A stretch of 40,652 nt of DNA from an uncultured Sphingomonas sp. (GCF_913777625.1 NZ_CAJYTI010000014.1:1-40652); one strand, 5' to 3'. Shown: positions 1 to 9,306, counted from the first letter of the stretch. Notes: a model not told the origin generated them from the letters alone. Numbers and translations: made by a program.

Positions 1-30
1 TGCCCGAGCCTGAGGAATTTTCTATCGCAA

Positions 31-174
31 AGTCCTCCCCCGCCAGGCGGGGGAACCGTTCGGCATCATCCGGATGGTCGAAGGGGAGGTCAGGAACGGC
101 CTTCATGAACGGCACCCTATCCTCCCCCTCCGTCACCGCTGCGCGGCGCCACCTCCCCCTTGCGGGGGAGGACT
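31..174. repeat. Palindromic repeat element with 13-bp terminal inverted repeats
   Basis: The element begins AGTCCTCCCCCGC (31-43) and ends with the exact reverse complement (162-174). Each end also folds on itself: 36-44 with 46-54, and 152-159 with 164-171. This is the layout of a REPIN, or small non-autonomous palindromic element. It ends 7 bases from the sucC stop codon, so it lies in the 3' region of the sucC message and may act as its terminator or stabiliser. Nothing in bases 1-180 looks like a gene. Confidence 0.7.
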
Positions 175-180
175 AAGGGA

Positions 181-1380
<1,200 letters not shown>

Positions 1381-1591
1381 GGGAGCAGTCCGCCTTTTCA
1401 AGGGAACGGGGAGTTGGATCGCGCCCGCCTAAGCACAGCGCGCGCGTGAAATCCACCCTTTTAGGGATTAATGCGATTGCGAATGGTTTGCAACATGGCG
1501 CGTCAATCCGGATGGAGCGCGAAGCCATAGGCCCGGCGGGCTTACCATCTCGTGAAGCGCCAGGGTTGCCGCGCCCTCCCCAAACCCAACG

Positions 1592-1686
1592 GTCATTCCC
1601 GCGAAGGCGGAAATCCATCTGCCGGGACGCTGGGGGCAGGCACCGAAAGACTCAGCGCTATTGGATCCCCGCCTTCGCGGGATGAG
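1592..1686. repeat. REP doublet (TCATTCCCGCGAAGGCGG type)
   Basis: GTCATTCCCGCGAAGGCGG at 1592-1610 is repeated in inverted orientation at 1667-1685 with one or two differences, enclosing about 56 bases. The motif is widespread in intergenic DNA of many proteobacteria. Its sequence differs from the GCCCCTCC-type palindromes elsewhere in the window, so it belongs to another repeat family. Confidence 0.65.
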
Positions 1687-1749
1687 GGTGGATAGCGAGG
1701 GTTGCGGTGCAATCCTGCCGCAGGCCTCGTCGTCCGACCGCCAAAACAG

Positions 1750-1778
1750 CCCCTCCCGCCTCGGCGGCGCGGGAGGGG
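1750..1778 (-). terminator. G/C hairpin after the cyclophilin gene
   Basis: CCCTCCCGC at 1751-1759 pairs perfectly with GCGGGAGGG at 1769-1777, extended by one C-G pair, around a 9-base loop. It begins about 10 bases beyond the stop of the leftward cyclophilin gene. There is no T-tract, so it is either a Rho-assisted or stabilising hairpin or half of a palindromic repeat. Confidence 0.45.
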
Positions 1779-1787
1779 GAACACGCA

Positions 1788-2243
1788 TCAAGCCTCGGTG
1801 CGGGCCTTGACGATCTTGCCCGGGTTCGCGGGCGGCTCGCCCTTCGGCAGCGCGTCGACATGGTCCATGCCTTCGATCACTTCGCCCCAGACCGTGTACT
1901 GGCCGTCGAGGAAGGTCGCGTCGTCGAGACAGATGAAGAACTGCGAGTTGGCGCTGTTCGGGTTCATCGTGCGCGCCATCGAGCAGACGCCGCGGACGTG
2001 ACGCTCCTTCGAGAATTCCTGCGCGAGGTCGGGCTTGTCCGAACCGCCCATGCCGGTGCCCGAGGGATCGCCGCCCTGCGCCATGAAGCCGTCGATCACG
2101 CGGTGGAACACCACGCCGTCATAGAAACCTTCGTCGGCAAGGCCGGCGATGCGCGCGACATGGTTCGGCGCGAGATCGGGGCGGAGGCGGATGCGGACGT
2201 CGCCGGTATCGAGCGTGAGAATGAGCGTGGTGGGTTCGGCCAT
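1788..2243 (-). CDS. Cyclophilin-type peptidyl-prolyl cis-trans isomerase
   Basis: A 151-residue single-domain cyclophilin that catalyses cis-trans isomerisation of Xaa-Pro bonds. Recognisable motifs are YDGVVFHRVIDGFMAQGGDP (about 42-61, including the catalytic Arg of FHRV) and NSANSQFFICLDD followed by FLDGQYTVWGEVIEGMD. There is no signal peptide, so it is probably cytoplasmic, like PpiB. A G-rich segment (GAGGTGCCCC on the coding strand) lies just before the ATG. It stands alone, divergent from mgtE. Confidence 0.93.
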   Translation of the reverse strand: MAEPTTLILTLDTGDVRIRLRPDLAPNHVARIAGLADEGFYDGVVFHRVIDGFMAQGGDPSGTGMGGSDKPDLAQEFSKERHVRGVCSMARTMNPNSANSQFFICLDDATFLDGQYTVWGEVIEGMDHVDALPKGEPPANPGKIVKARTEA

Positions 2244-2360
2244 GGGGCACCTCTTCTATAAAACTGGAACGAAGCCCTAGGCGGAGCGCTGTCGACTTGC
2301 AAATGCCCGCTGGGGATGGCAGCGCGCCCGGCAAGGGGCCGCGGCACGGGAGGTCGGACG

Positions 2361-3764
2361 GTGAGCGAGACCGAACTGCACGAAGAGGCCATCGCGCCCG
2401 AAAGCCAGCTCGACGAGGACGATCGGCTCAAGCCCGAATTCGTCAGCGCGGTGCTCGAGGCGGTCGACCAGGGCGACGACGAAGCCGCGCATGCGCTGGT
2501 CGCGCCGCTCCACCCTGCCGACATCGCCGATCTGATCGAACTGGTCCCCTCGGAACAGCGCGCCGACGTCGTCACCGCGATTTCCGACCTGATCGACGGC
2601 GACGTGCTCGCCGAGATGAACGACTGGGTGCGCGAGGCACTGGTCGACGCGCTCGAGCCGCACCAGGTGGCGGACATCGCGGCCGAGCTCGATACCGACG
2701 ACGCCGTCGCAATCATCGAGGACATGGACGTCGAGGACCAGCGCGAGGTGCTGCGCGCGCTCGACCCCGACGACCGCGCCGCGATCGAGGAAGCGCTGTC
2801 CTACCCCGAGGAATCCGCCGGCCGCCTGATGCAGCGCGAGCTGATCGCGGTGCCCGAGCATTGGACCGTCGGCCATGTACTCGACTATCTGCGCGGCAAT
2901 GACGCGCTGACCACCGATTTCTGGGAAATCTTCGTCGTCGACCCCTCGCACAAGCCGATCGGCACCTGCGAGCTCAGCTGGATCCTGCGCACTCCGCGCG
3001 GGATCACGATGAGCGACGTGATGAAGCGCGAGCAGACGCTGATCCCGGTCGACATGGACCAGGAGGAAGTGGCGCTGCGCTTCCAGAAATACGCGCTGAT
3101 CTCGGCCGCGGTGGTGGACCTGAGCGGCCGGCTGGTCGGCATGATCACGGTGGACGACATCGTCCATATCATCTCGCAGGAAGCCGGCGAGGACATTCTC
3201 CGCCTGTCCGGCGCCGGCGAGGGCGACATCAACGAGCCGGTGCTGCTGACGGTCAAAACGCGGCTGACCTGGCTGTTCGTCAATCTCGGCACCGCGATCC
3301 TCGCGGCTTCGGTTGTCGGGCTGTTCCAGGGCGAGATCGCCAAGTTCGCGCTGCTTGCGGTGCTGATGCCGATCGTATCGGGGATGGGCGGCAATGCCGG
3401 CACGCAGACGCTGGCGGTGGTGGTCCGGGCGATCGCGACCAACCAGCTGACCGAATCGAACACCATCCGCATGATCCTGCGCGAACTGCGGATCGCCGCC
3501 GCCAACGGCGCGTCGCTGGGGCTGGCGATCGGGGCAGGGACGATGCTGATCTACGGCATTCCCTGGTTGGCGCTCGTGATCGGCATGGCGATGGTGATCA
3601 ACAACCTGATCGCCGGGCTGTCCGGCGTGCTGATCCCGGTGACGCTCGATCGGTTGCGCGTCGATCCCGCCGTTTCCTCGGCGGTGTTCGTCACGATGAT
3701 GACCGACGTGATGGGCTTCTTCTCGTTCCTGGGGCTCGCGACGCTGGTGGGGCTCGGCAGCTGA
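2361..3764 (+). CDS. mgtE: Magnesium transporter MgtE
   Basis: A 467-residue MgtE-family Mg2+ channel or transporter of the inner membrane. The cytosolic N domain (about 30-140, helical repeats such as HPADIADLIELV) is followed by a CBS pair (about 145-265) that senses Mg2+ in this family. The last 190 residues are a five-helix membrane domain containing GMGGNAGTQTLAVVVRA, the conserved pore segment. I prefer the GTG at 2361, preceded by GGGAGG at 2348-2353, over an ATG at 2316 that would add a low-complexity Arg/Gly leader. The following DUF1489 gene lies close behind and may be cotranscribed. Confidence 0.95.
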   Translation: MSETELHEEAIAPESQLDEDDRLKPEFVSAVLEAVDQGDDEAAHALVAPLHPADIADLIELVPSEQRADVVTAISDLIDGDVLAEMNDWVREALVDALEPHQVADIAAELDTDDAVAIIEDMDVEDQREVLRALDPDDRAAIEEALSYPEESAGRLMQRELIAVPEHWTVGHVLDYLRGNDALTTDFWEIFVVDPSHKPIGTCELSWILRTPRGITMSDVMKREQTLIPVDMDQEEVALRFQKYALISAAVVDLSGRLVGMITVDDIVHIISQEAGEDILRLSGAGEGDINEPVLLTVKTRLTWLFVNLGTAILAASVVGLFQGEIAKFALLAVLMPIVSGMGGNAGTQTLAVVVRAIATNQLTESNTIRMILRELRIAAANGASLGLAIGAGTMLIYGIPWLALVIGMAMVINNLIAGLSGVLIPVTLDRLRVDPAVSSAVFVTMMTDVMGFFSFLGLATLVGLGS

Positions 3765-3801
3765 CTTGATCGCGGGCAGCGGATTGCCCAAATCAGCGCC
3801 T

Positions 3802-4203
3802 GTGCCACTCCATCTCACCAAGGTCGCCTTTGCCTGCGACAGCGTCGATTTCCTGCGATCCCGCCTCGAAGCGCGTGCTGCGCTCGGTGGCGTGGCGTTG
3901 ACCACGCGCTATCTGCCCAAGCGGCACGAAGAGATCGACGGGGGCTCCCTGTTCTGGATTCTCAAGCACCAGCTGGTCGGTCGTTCGCCGATCCTCGGCT
4001 TCGGCGAGGCCGAGGGCGGGCGAACGGCGATCCTGCTCGAGCCGAAGCTGGTCCTCGTCCAGGCCCGACCCAAGCGCGCCCACCAGGGCTGGCGCTATCT
4101 AGAAGCCACCGACGCGCCGCCGGATCTGGGCGATCTGGACAGCGGCGCGGAGGAACTGCCGCCATCGCTAATGGGTGAACTGGCAGGGCTGGGGTTGCTC
4201 TGA
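3802..4203 (+). CDS. DUF1489 family protein
   Basis: A 133-residue protein of unknown function. The start VPLHLTKVAFACDSV and the segment GGSLFWILKHQLVGRSPILGF match the DUF1489 family, which is largely alphaproteobacterial. The frame is open back to a TTG at 3766, two bases after the mgtE stop. Family members begin at (M)PLHLTKVA, so the GTG at 3802 is the better start. There is no signal peptide or membrane segment. Its proximity to mgtE suggests one transcript but gives no clear functional hint. Confidence 0.8.
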   Translation: MPLHLTKVAFACDSVDFLRSRLEARAALGGVALTTRYLPKRHEEIDGGSLFWILKHQLVGRSPILGFGEAEGGRTAILLEPKLVLVQARPKRAHQGWRYLEATDAPPDLGDLDSGAEELPPSLMGELAGLGLL

Positions 4204-4210
4204 CCCAACC

Positions 4211-4347
4211 AAGCCCCTCCTCCTCGGAGGAGGGGTCGGGGTGGAGGGATTCCAGAACGCGCGGGGAGTGCACCATGCCACCACGCGGGGCACGTTTGCT
4301 TCCACATCAGCCCCCACCCCAACCTCTCCCTGAAGGGGAGGGGCTAG
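4211..4347. repeat. Paired palindromic repeat between convergent genes
   Basis: The element starts AAGCCCCTCCTCC with a hairpin (CCCCTCCTC paired to GAGGAGGGG across 4214-4235), then a G-rich stretch ending GGAGGGATTCCAGAACG. It ends with CCCCCACCCCAACC and a second hairpin leading to GGGGAGGGGCT (4337-4345), the near inverse of the beginning. The same architecture and much of the same sequence recur at 9196-9306. It fills the gap between the convergent DUF1489 and rlmE genes, so it probably ends transcription from both sides. Confidence 0.7.
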
Positions 4348-4362
4348 AGGCGCTTGGCTCGG

Positions 4363-5052
4363 TTACTCCGCGTCCGCGGGCGCCGCAGCGCTGCGCCCTT
4401 TGAAGCCCTGCGCCACGACATACCACTCGACCGAGCCCTTGCGGCTGGCCGGCGGCTTGGCGTGCTTCACCGTCGTGAAGTTGCGCTTCATCTCGGCGAC
4501 CAGCGTCGAATCGGCACCGCCGGCGAACACCTTGGCGACGAAATCGCCGCCCGGCTCGAGCGTCTTGATGGCGAAGTCGAGCGCGGTCTCGACCAGCGCC
4601 ATGGTGCGCAGCGCGTCGGTCTGCGGATGGCCGACGGTGTTCGCCGCCATGTCGGACAGGATCAGGTCCGGCGCGCCGCCCAGTTCCTCGATCAGCCGAT
4701 CGGGCGCGGCATCGTCCATGAAGTCCATCTGGAGCAGCGTCGCGCCCTCGATCGGGTCGACCGGCAGCAGGTCGATGCCGACCACCGCCGCCCTGGGCAG
4801 CACGCGGCGCACCACCTGCGTCCAGCCGCCGGGTGCGACGCCGAGGTCGACCACGCGCTTGGCGCCCTTGAGGAAGCCGAACTTCTCGTCGAGCTCGGTC
4901 AGCTTGTACGCCGCGCGGCTGCGATAGCCCTCGGCCTTTGCCCGGCGGACATAGGGGTCGTTCAGCTGGCGCTCCAGCCAGCGCGTCGATTGCGCCGTAC
5001 GGCCGCGCGCCGTGCGCACGCGGACATGGCCGCGGCCACCGCCCCTGCTCAT
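4363..5052 (-). CDS. rlmE: 23S rRNA (uridine-2552-2'-O)-methyltransferase RlmE/FtsJ
   Basis: A 229-residue Rossmann-fold SAM-dependent methyltransferase that modifies the A-loop of 23S rRNA late in 50S assembly. The SAM-binding motif [15 protein letters not shown] is at about 67-81. The K-D-K-E catalytic tetrad is readable as K50 (SRAAYKL), D134 (LSDMAAN), K174 (FVAKVF) and E209 (SVEWYV). The basic Gly/Arg-rich N-terminus ([17 protein letters not shown]) suits RNA binding. It begins 18 bases after the Ppx/GppA stop on the same strand, so the two genes form an operon. Confidence 0.95.
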   Translation of the reverse strand: MSRGGGRGHVRVRTARGRTAQSTRWLERQLNDPYVRRAKAEGYRSRAAYKLTELDEKFGFLKGAKRVVDLGVAPGGWTQVVRRVLPRAAVVGIDLLPVDPIEGATLLQMDFMDDAAPDRLIEELGGAPDLILSDMAANTVGHPQTDALRTMALVETALDFAIKTLEPGGDFVAKVFAGGADSTLVAEMKRNFTTVKHAKPPASRKGSVEWYVVAQGFKGRSAAAPADAE

Positions 5053-5070
5053 CGAATGTTCCTCACAACC

Positions 5071-6141
5071 TTATAAGGGCGCGCCACCGATCAGCCGCCG
5101 CAATATACCTTCGCGAATGCCGCGATCGGCGATGCCTAGCCGCTCGGCGGGCCAGATGTCGAGGATCGTCTCCAGAATCGCGCAGCCGGCGACCACCAGA
5201 TCGGCGCGTTCGTTGCCGATGCAGGGCACCTGGGCGCGTTCCTTGATGCTCATCGCGGCGATGTTCCGGCTGACCTCGCGCATCGCCGCACTCGGCACGA
5301 TCAGCCCGTCGACCGCCGAGCGATCATAGGAGGTGAGGCCCAGATGCACGCTGGCGAGCGTCGTCACCGTGCCGCTGGTACCGAGCAGCCGCCGCGTGCC
5401 TTTGGGTGCCCGCAGCCGCTCGACGAACGGCGCGAAGCTCTCCCGTACCCTGGCGCGCATGTCGGCATAGGCGGCGGCCCGGGCGTCGACGGTCACCGCC
5501 TTGCTCTGCCCGGTCGCCTCGCTGAGCGACACCACGCCCCAGGGCGCGCTGTGCCAGTCGAGAATGTGGGGGACGGGCGCGTGCGAATCGACGAGCACCA
5601 GCTCGGTCGAGCCGCCGCCGATGTCGAACACCAAAGCCGGGCCGTCGCCGGGCTCGAGCAGCGCATGGCAGCCGAGCACGGCAAGGCGCGCCTCTTCCTC
5701 GGCGGTGATGATATCCAGCGCAATGCCGGTCTCGCGATAGGCGCGCTCGATGAACTCGGCGCCGTTCACCGCCTGGCGGCAGGCCTGCGTCGCGACCGAG
5801 CGGGCAAGCGCCACATTGCGGCGCTTGAGCTTGTCGGCGCAGATTCGCAGCGCCGCCAGCGTGCGTTCGATCGCGGCGTCCGACAGGCGACCGGTCGTCG
5901 CCAACCCCTCGCCGAGGCGGACGATTCGCGAGAACGCGTCGATCACCGCGAAGCCCGCGCCTTGCGGGCGGGCGATCAGCAGCCGGCAATTATTGGTACC
6001 CAGGTCCAGCGCCGCATAATGCCGCGATTCGGACCAGCGCGGCGGTCCCTTCGCGGCAGGCGCTTTCGCGGCCGGCGGCGCCACAGGGCGCGCAGCGGCA
6101 GCGCGCCTTCCGCGGGGCATTCTGGCGGAGCCATCCCCCAT
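5071..6141 (-). CDS. Ppx/GppA family phosphatase
   Basis: A 356-residue member of the exopolyphosphatase/pppGpp phosphohydrolase family (actin-like ATPase fold). The first phosphate-binding loop is ALDLGTNNCRLLIA (44-57), the presumed catalytic Glu is in ITAEEEARL (about 149-150), and the second loop is FDIGGGSTELV (172-182). It has only the N-terminal two-lobe core, not the C-terminal HD-like domain of E. coli Ppx, so substrate preference (polyphosphate or pppGpp) cannot be read from sequence. The first 38 residues are Ala/Pro/Arg-rich and poorly conserved in character, so a later start is possible. It is transcribed with rlmE. Confidence 0.9.
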   Translation of the reverse strand: MGDGSARMPRGRRAAAARPVAPPAAKAPAAKGPPRWSESRHYAALDLGTNNCRLLIARPQGAGFAVIDAFSRIVRLGEGLATTGRLSDAAIERTLAALRICADKLKRRNVALARSVATQACRQAVNGAEFIERAYRETGIALDIITAEEEARLAVLGCHALLEPGDGPALVFDIGGGSTELVLVDSHAPVPHILDWHSAPWGVVSLSEATGQSKAVTVDARAAAYADMRARVRESFAPFVERLRAPKGTRRLLGTSGTVTTLASVHLGLTSYDRSAVDGLIVPSAAMREVSRNIAAMSIKERAQVPCIGNERADLVVAGCAILETILDIWPAERLGIADRGIREGILRRLIGGAPL

Positions 6142-6255
6142 GTCATCAACTCACTTATCTTCTTCCGTCACCGAACCAAAACGGCTCGGCCGGTGCTTGG
6201 ATGCAAGGCTAGACGAGGTCTGTGACAAGAGCAAGGTGAGCGCGCATTTGCAGCG

Positions 6256-6284
6256 TTGACACGGCCGCTGCATCCCCCTATCTG
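6256..6284 (+). promoter_or_regulatory. Sigma-70-type promoter of the tRNA-Gln gene
   Basis: A perfect -35 TTGACA (6256-6261), an exact 17-base spacer and a -10 TATCTG (6279-6284) place the transcription start near 6291, about 9 bases before the mature tRNA 5' end. This is the best promoter I can see in the window. Confidence 0.8.
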
Positions 6285-6299
6285 GCGCGACCTGTCCGG

Positions 6300-6373
6300 T
6301 GCCCCGTCGTCTAAAGGTAAGACTACGGACTCTGACTCCGTCAATTGAGGTTCGAATCCTCACGGGGCATCCA
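6300..6373 (+). tRNA. tRNA-Gln (anticodon CTG)
   Basis: A full cloverleaf can be drawn. The acceptor stem TGCCCCG (6300-6306) pairs with CGGGGCA (6363-6369). The D-arm is GTCT/AGAC, and the anticodon stem ACGGA/TCCGT holds loop CTCTGAC with anticodon CTG, reading CAG. The T-arm is TGAGG-TTCGAAT-CCTCA. Discriminator T and an encoded CCA (6371-6373) follow. In alphaproteobacteria without GlnRS, this tRNA is charged with Glu and then amidated by GatCAB. No clear hairpin terminator follows. Confidence 0.97.
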
Positions 6374-6463
6374 ACAGCGTTTCCGATTCCCTGAAATGCC
6401 CATTCGATCGTCGGCCGTCGTGCGGACGGTACGCGGATGGCTGCCGTCACCAGCGGGGATGCC

Positions 6464-6739
6464 ATGGCCAAGCGCAAGCGATACCTGACGGCGACACTGC
6501 CCGATGGCTATGTGAAGACGATCGGGCCGACCGCCGCGCCCTTCACCCATTACTGGCGGATCGTCGCGGAGCTGCAGGGCGGCCGCACCGAGGTCTTCTG
6601 GGGACACACCAAGTCGCTGAAGGACGCGATCGGCAAGCGTGCCGCCACCGAGGAGGCGGCACGGCAGCGCGGGTGGACGTCCTATGCCTTCGAGGTCGTC
6701 GAGCTGACAGAGGGCCGCGAGCCCCCCGATTCGGCCTGA
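6464..6739 (+). CDS. Small hypothetical protein
   Basis: About 91 residues, beginning MAKRKRYLTATLPDGYVK. I do not recognise the family. It is soluble, with a basic N-terminus, an aromatic centre (HYWRIVAE, TEVFWGHTKS) and an acidic tail, and no cysteine. The ATG at 6464 gives a sensible N-terminus; an in-frame ATG at 6437 would add nine residues. It lies 90 bases downstream of tRNA-Gln without an obvious terminator, so it may be transcribed from the tRNA promoter. It converges on the MFS gene with 9 bases between stops. Codon use resembles its neighbours. Confidence 0.6.
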   Translation: MAKRKRYLTATLPDGYVKTIGPTAAPFTHYWRIVAELQGGRTEVFWGHTKSLKDAIGKRAATEEAARQRGWTSYAFEVVELTEGREPPDSA

Positions 6740-6748
6740 TCCGCGTGC

Positions 6749-8047
6749 CTATGCGGCGCGAGCGGTCGTGCGCCGGCGCGTCGCGAACCAGCCATAGGCG
6801 AACAGGGATGCCAGTGCGGTGGCTGCCACCAGATAGGGCAGCGCGCCCCAGCGCTCGTACATCGCCACCCCGATCGAAGGACCCAGCACGAACGCCGCCC
6901 CGTTGATCGAGGTCACCCGCCCCGCCACCGAGCCCTGCGCATGGGGCCCAACCGCCAGTGACGCGCCTGCCGTGAAGCCTGGCCTGGCAAAGCCCATGCC
7001 GAGCGCGATCATCGCATAGCCGAGCGCGATGCCGTACAGGCTCGTGGCGTTCGCGGTGGCGAGGCAGCCCAACGTGCCGAGCGCCGCCCCGGCGAGGATC
7101 AGCGCGCGCGGCTTGAGGTCGAGCAGCGGAATCAGGCCCCATTGCACGAGCAGCGAGGCGCCGGCGCCGATCATCAATACCAGGCCGGTCGGTTCCAGCG
7201 CGGCGGCGGGCGCGAGCGCGAGGCGATCGATGATCAGGAAGCCGATCGCCTGCCCGGTCATCGCCTGGGCATGGCCGGTGATCAGCCCCGCGATCATCCA
7301 GGGCCGTACGCGCGGATCGAAGGTGCGGACATGCTCGGCATGCTCGCCGGTCGCCGCCGCGACGCTGGCGCCGGTGCCTTGTCCGCCGATCGAGGGGTAG
7401 CTGGTGGCGGCGCCATGCTCCACCGCGCCGGACTCGGCCGGCAGCAACCGCAGTACCGCGACGAACAGCACCATGCCGACGGCGCTCGCCGCAAAGGCAG
7501 GGCCGGACAGCCCGATCAGCGGGCCGCCCGGCCAGAGATGCCCCATCACCAGATAGGGCGCCACCGCCGGCCCCAGGATCGTCCCCAGCCCGAAGGCCGA
7601 GGCGAGCAGGGTCAGCGCCTTGGTGCGGTCGCCTCGGCTGGTGCGGGCCGCGACGATCGCCTGTACCGCCGGCGGCGCGGCCGACCCGAACGCGCCGTAG
7701 AGCATGCGACCGACCACGAAGGCGGCAAAGGTGGCGAACGGACTCAGCACCCCGTTGATGCCGAGCGCCAGGCAGAGGCCGCACAGCCCCAGCGAGGCGG
7801 TGAAGCCAACGATGCCGAGCAGCACCATCTTCCGCCGTCCGGCGCGCTCCGAGCGATTTGCCCAGAACGGTGCGGTCAGCATCCATAACAGCGCCGAAAC
7901 CGAAAAGACCGCCGCCACCGCGCTGTCGGCGGCGTGCAGTTCGCGGCCGAGCGCGGGCAGAATCGACTGCAGTGCCGTGTTGCCGGCGGCGATCAGCAGC
8001 ATCACGCCGAACAACAAGGCGAAATCGCGGTCGATCGCGCGGCTCAT
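6749..8047 (-). CDS. MFS transporter (drug:H+ antiporter-like)
   Basis: A 432-residue major facilitator with about 12 hydrophobic segments split by a central polar loop (around 205-240, Ser/Gly/His/Glu-rich). The loop between helices 2 and 3 reads FWANRSERAGRRKMVLLG, the motif A region of DHA1-type exporters. The substrate cannot be inferred. The start at 8047 (MSRAIDRDF) overlaps the stop of the upstream ABM gene as ATGA, arguing for translational coupling; a start at 8059 adding MAPG is less likely. Confidence 0.88.
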   Translation of the reverse strand: MSRAIDRDFALLFGVMLLIAAGNTALQSILPALGRELHAADSAVAAVFSVSALLWMLTAPFWANRSERAGRRKMVLLGIVGFTASLGLCGLCLALGINGVLSPFATFAAFVVGRMLYGAFGSAAPPAVQAIVAARTSRGDRTKALTLLASAFGLGTILGPAVAPYLVMGHLWPGGPLIGLSGPAFAASAVGMVLFVAVLRLLPAESGAVEHGAATSYPSIGGQGTGASVAAATGEHAEHVRTFDPRVRPWMIAGLITGHAQAMTGQAIGFLIIDRLALAPAAALEPTGLVLMIGAGASLLVQWGLIPLLDLKPRALILAGAALGTLGCLATANATSLYGIALGYAMIALGMGFARPGFTAGASLAVGPHAQGSVAGRVTSINGAAFVLGPSIGVAMYERWGALPYLVAATALASLFAYGWFATRRRTTARAA

Positions 8048-8367
8048 GCCCGGCGCCACTGGTAGCTGCGCTCGACGCGGGTGACGATCACCTCATACCA
8101 GTCGTACCAGCGCGCACGGCCCTGGCTGCGGATGGCCGCATGGTCGCGATGGTCGCGCCAGGCGGCGGCACTGGCTTCGTCCGCCCAATAGCTGATCGTG
8201 ATGCCGACGCCCCCGGGCCCGCGCTGCGATTCCACCCCGCGATAGCCGGGCTGTGTCGCGGCAAGCGCGTCCATCGCCTCGGCGGCGGCGGCATAGCCGG
8301 CATCGTCCTCCTGCGTGCGCTTCGATACGAACAGCACCGCGATCTGGCCCGTACGGTCCTCTCCCAT
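8044..8367 (-). CDS. ABM-domain (antibiotic biosynthesis monooxygenase-like) protein
   Basis: A 107-residue dimeric alpha/beta-barrel-type protein. The segments QIAVLFVSKRT, MDALAATQPGYRGVESQRG, GITISYWADEASAAAWRDHRDHAAIRSQGRARWYDWY are typical of ABM/heme-degrading-like domains, including the W..H pattern in the last helix. Catalytic activity cannot be assumed, because many such proteins are uncharacterised. The frame is open to an ATG at 8439, but the domain begins near MGEDRTGQIAV (8367). It shares a 64-base divergent region with the TauE gene and overlaps the MFS start, so the pair is likely one operon. Confidence 0.8.
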   Translation of the reverse strand: MGEDRTGQIAVLFVSKRTQEDDAGYAAAAEAMDALAATQPGYRGVESQRGPGGVGITISYWADEASAAAWRDHRDHAAIRSQGRARWYDWYEVIVTRVERSYQWRRA

Positions 8368-8431
8368 ATCGGAATCGTAGACTGCGCGCGGCGCTTTGCA
8401 ATCCGGACAACCCCTGCGAAAGCTGGCCGCC

Positions 8432-9187
8432 ATGATCACCGACTGGCATTTCTATACGCTCGCTGTGCCCGCCGTGCTGCTGCTCGGCCTGTCCAAGGGC
8501 GGGTTTGCCGGCATGGGCGCGCTGTCGCTGCCGCTGCTCGCGCTCGCCATCGATCCGGTGCGCGCCGCGGCGATCACGCTGCCGATCCTGATCCTGCAGG
8601 ACGTGGTGAGCGTCTGGGCCTTCCGCCGCACGGTCGACTGGCGGCTGCTGGCGTGGATGCTGCCGGGATCGATGGCCGGGATCGCGCTGGGCTATGGCTT
8701 TGCCGCGAGCGTGTCGCCGGTCCTGGTGCTGGCGGCGGTGGGCGCGATCTCGATCCTGTTCGGGCTCTACCGGCTCTGGGCGAGCGGCCGGGCGACGCCT
8801 TCGGTGGCGGCGCGCTGGCCGGAATGGGTGGGCAGCCTGTTCGGCGTCGCTTCGGGCTTCACCAGCCAGATCGCCCATGCCGGGCAGCCGCCCTTCCAGC
8901 TGTGGGTGCTGCCGCGCAACCTGCCGCGCGACCGGCTGGTGGGGACGACGGCGATCTTCTTCGCCGCGACCAACTGGATCAAGGTGCCCGCCTATTGGGC
9001 GCTCGGCCAGTTCACGCCCGCGAACCTGCTGACCTCGGCGGCGCTGTTCCCGCTGGCGCTTGCGTCGACGCTGGCGGGGGTGTGGCTGGTACGGCGGGTG
9101 TCGCCCGAGCGGTTCTATACCGCGATCTATCTGCTGATGATCGCGGTGGGCGGTGCGCTGATCTGGGAGGCGGTGGCGAAGAGCTGA
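8432..9187 (+). CDS. TauE/SafE family sulfite exporter-like permease
   Basis: A 251-residue inner-membrane protein with about eight hydrophobic segments and the TauE/SafE pattern: LLLGLSKGGFAGMGALSLPLLAL in the first repeat and VASGFTSQIAHAGQPPFQLWVL in the second. Family members export sulfite, sulfoacetate or related organosulfonates, but the substrate here is unknown. The ATG at 8432 begins directly before the first membrane helix. An upstream ATG (8396) would add 12 residues. It is divergent from the ABM gene and convergent with prs. Confidence 0.87.
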   Translation: MITDWHFYTLAVPAVLLLGLSKGGFAGMGALSLPLLALAIDPVRAAAITLPILILQDVVSVWAFRRTVDWRLLAWMLPGSMAGIALGYGFAASVSPVLVLAAVGAISILFGLYRLWASGRATPSVAARWPEWVGSLFGVASGFTSQIAHAGQPPFQLWVLPRNLPRDRLVGTTAIFFAATNWIKVPAYWALGQFTPANLLTSAALFPLALASTLAGVWLVRRVSPERFYTAIYLLMIAVGGALIWEAVAKS

Positions 9188-9195
9188 TTTTTCTT

Positions 9196-9306
9196 AAGCC
9201 CCTCCTCCTGGGAGGAGGGGTTGGGGGTGGAGGGATTCCGGAACGTCGGTTGGTCTCGGTGAGACACGACCCCACCCCAATCCCTCCCCTGAAGGGGAGG
9301 GGCTAA
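9196..9306. repeat. Paired palindromic repeat between convergent tauE-like gene and prs
   Basis: This is a second copy of the element at 4211-4347. It begins TAAGCCCCTCCTCC with a hairpin (CCTCCTCC paired to GGAGGAGG), then GGTGGAGGGATTCCGGAACG. The far half has CCCCACCCCAATCCCTCCCC and ends GGGGAGGGGCTAAG, the near inverse of the start. It again fills a gap between two convergent genes and ends 8 bases before the prs stop codon. Confidence 0.75.

Larger units (their letters stand above)
1381..1787. other. 407-bp intergenic region upstream of sucC
   Basis: No credible gene. It must contain the sucC promoter near its left end. The rest is repeat sequence: a paired palindrome at 1592-1686 and a G/C-rich hairpin at 1750-1778. 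Short open frames through here have compositions typical of non-coding high-GC DNA and match no family I recognise. Confidence 0.6.
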
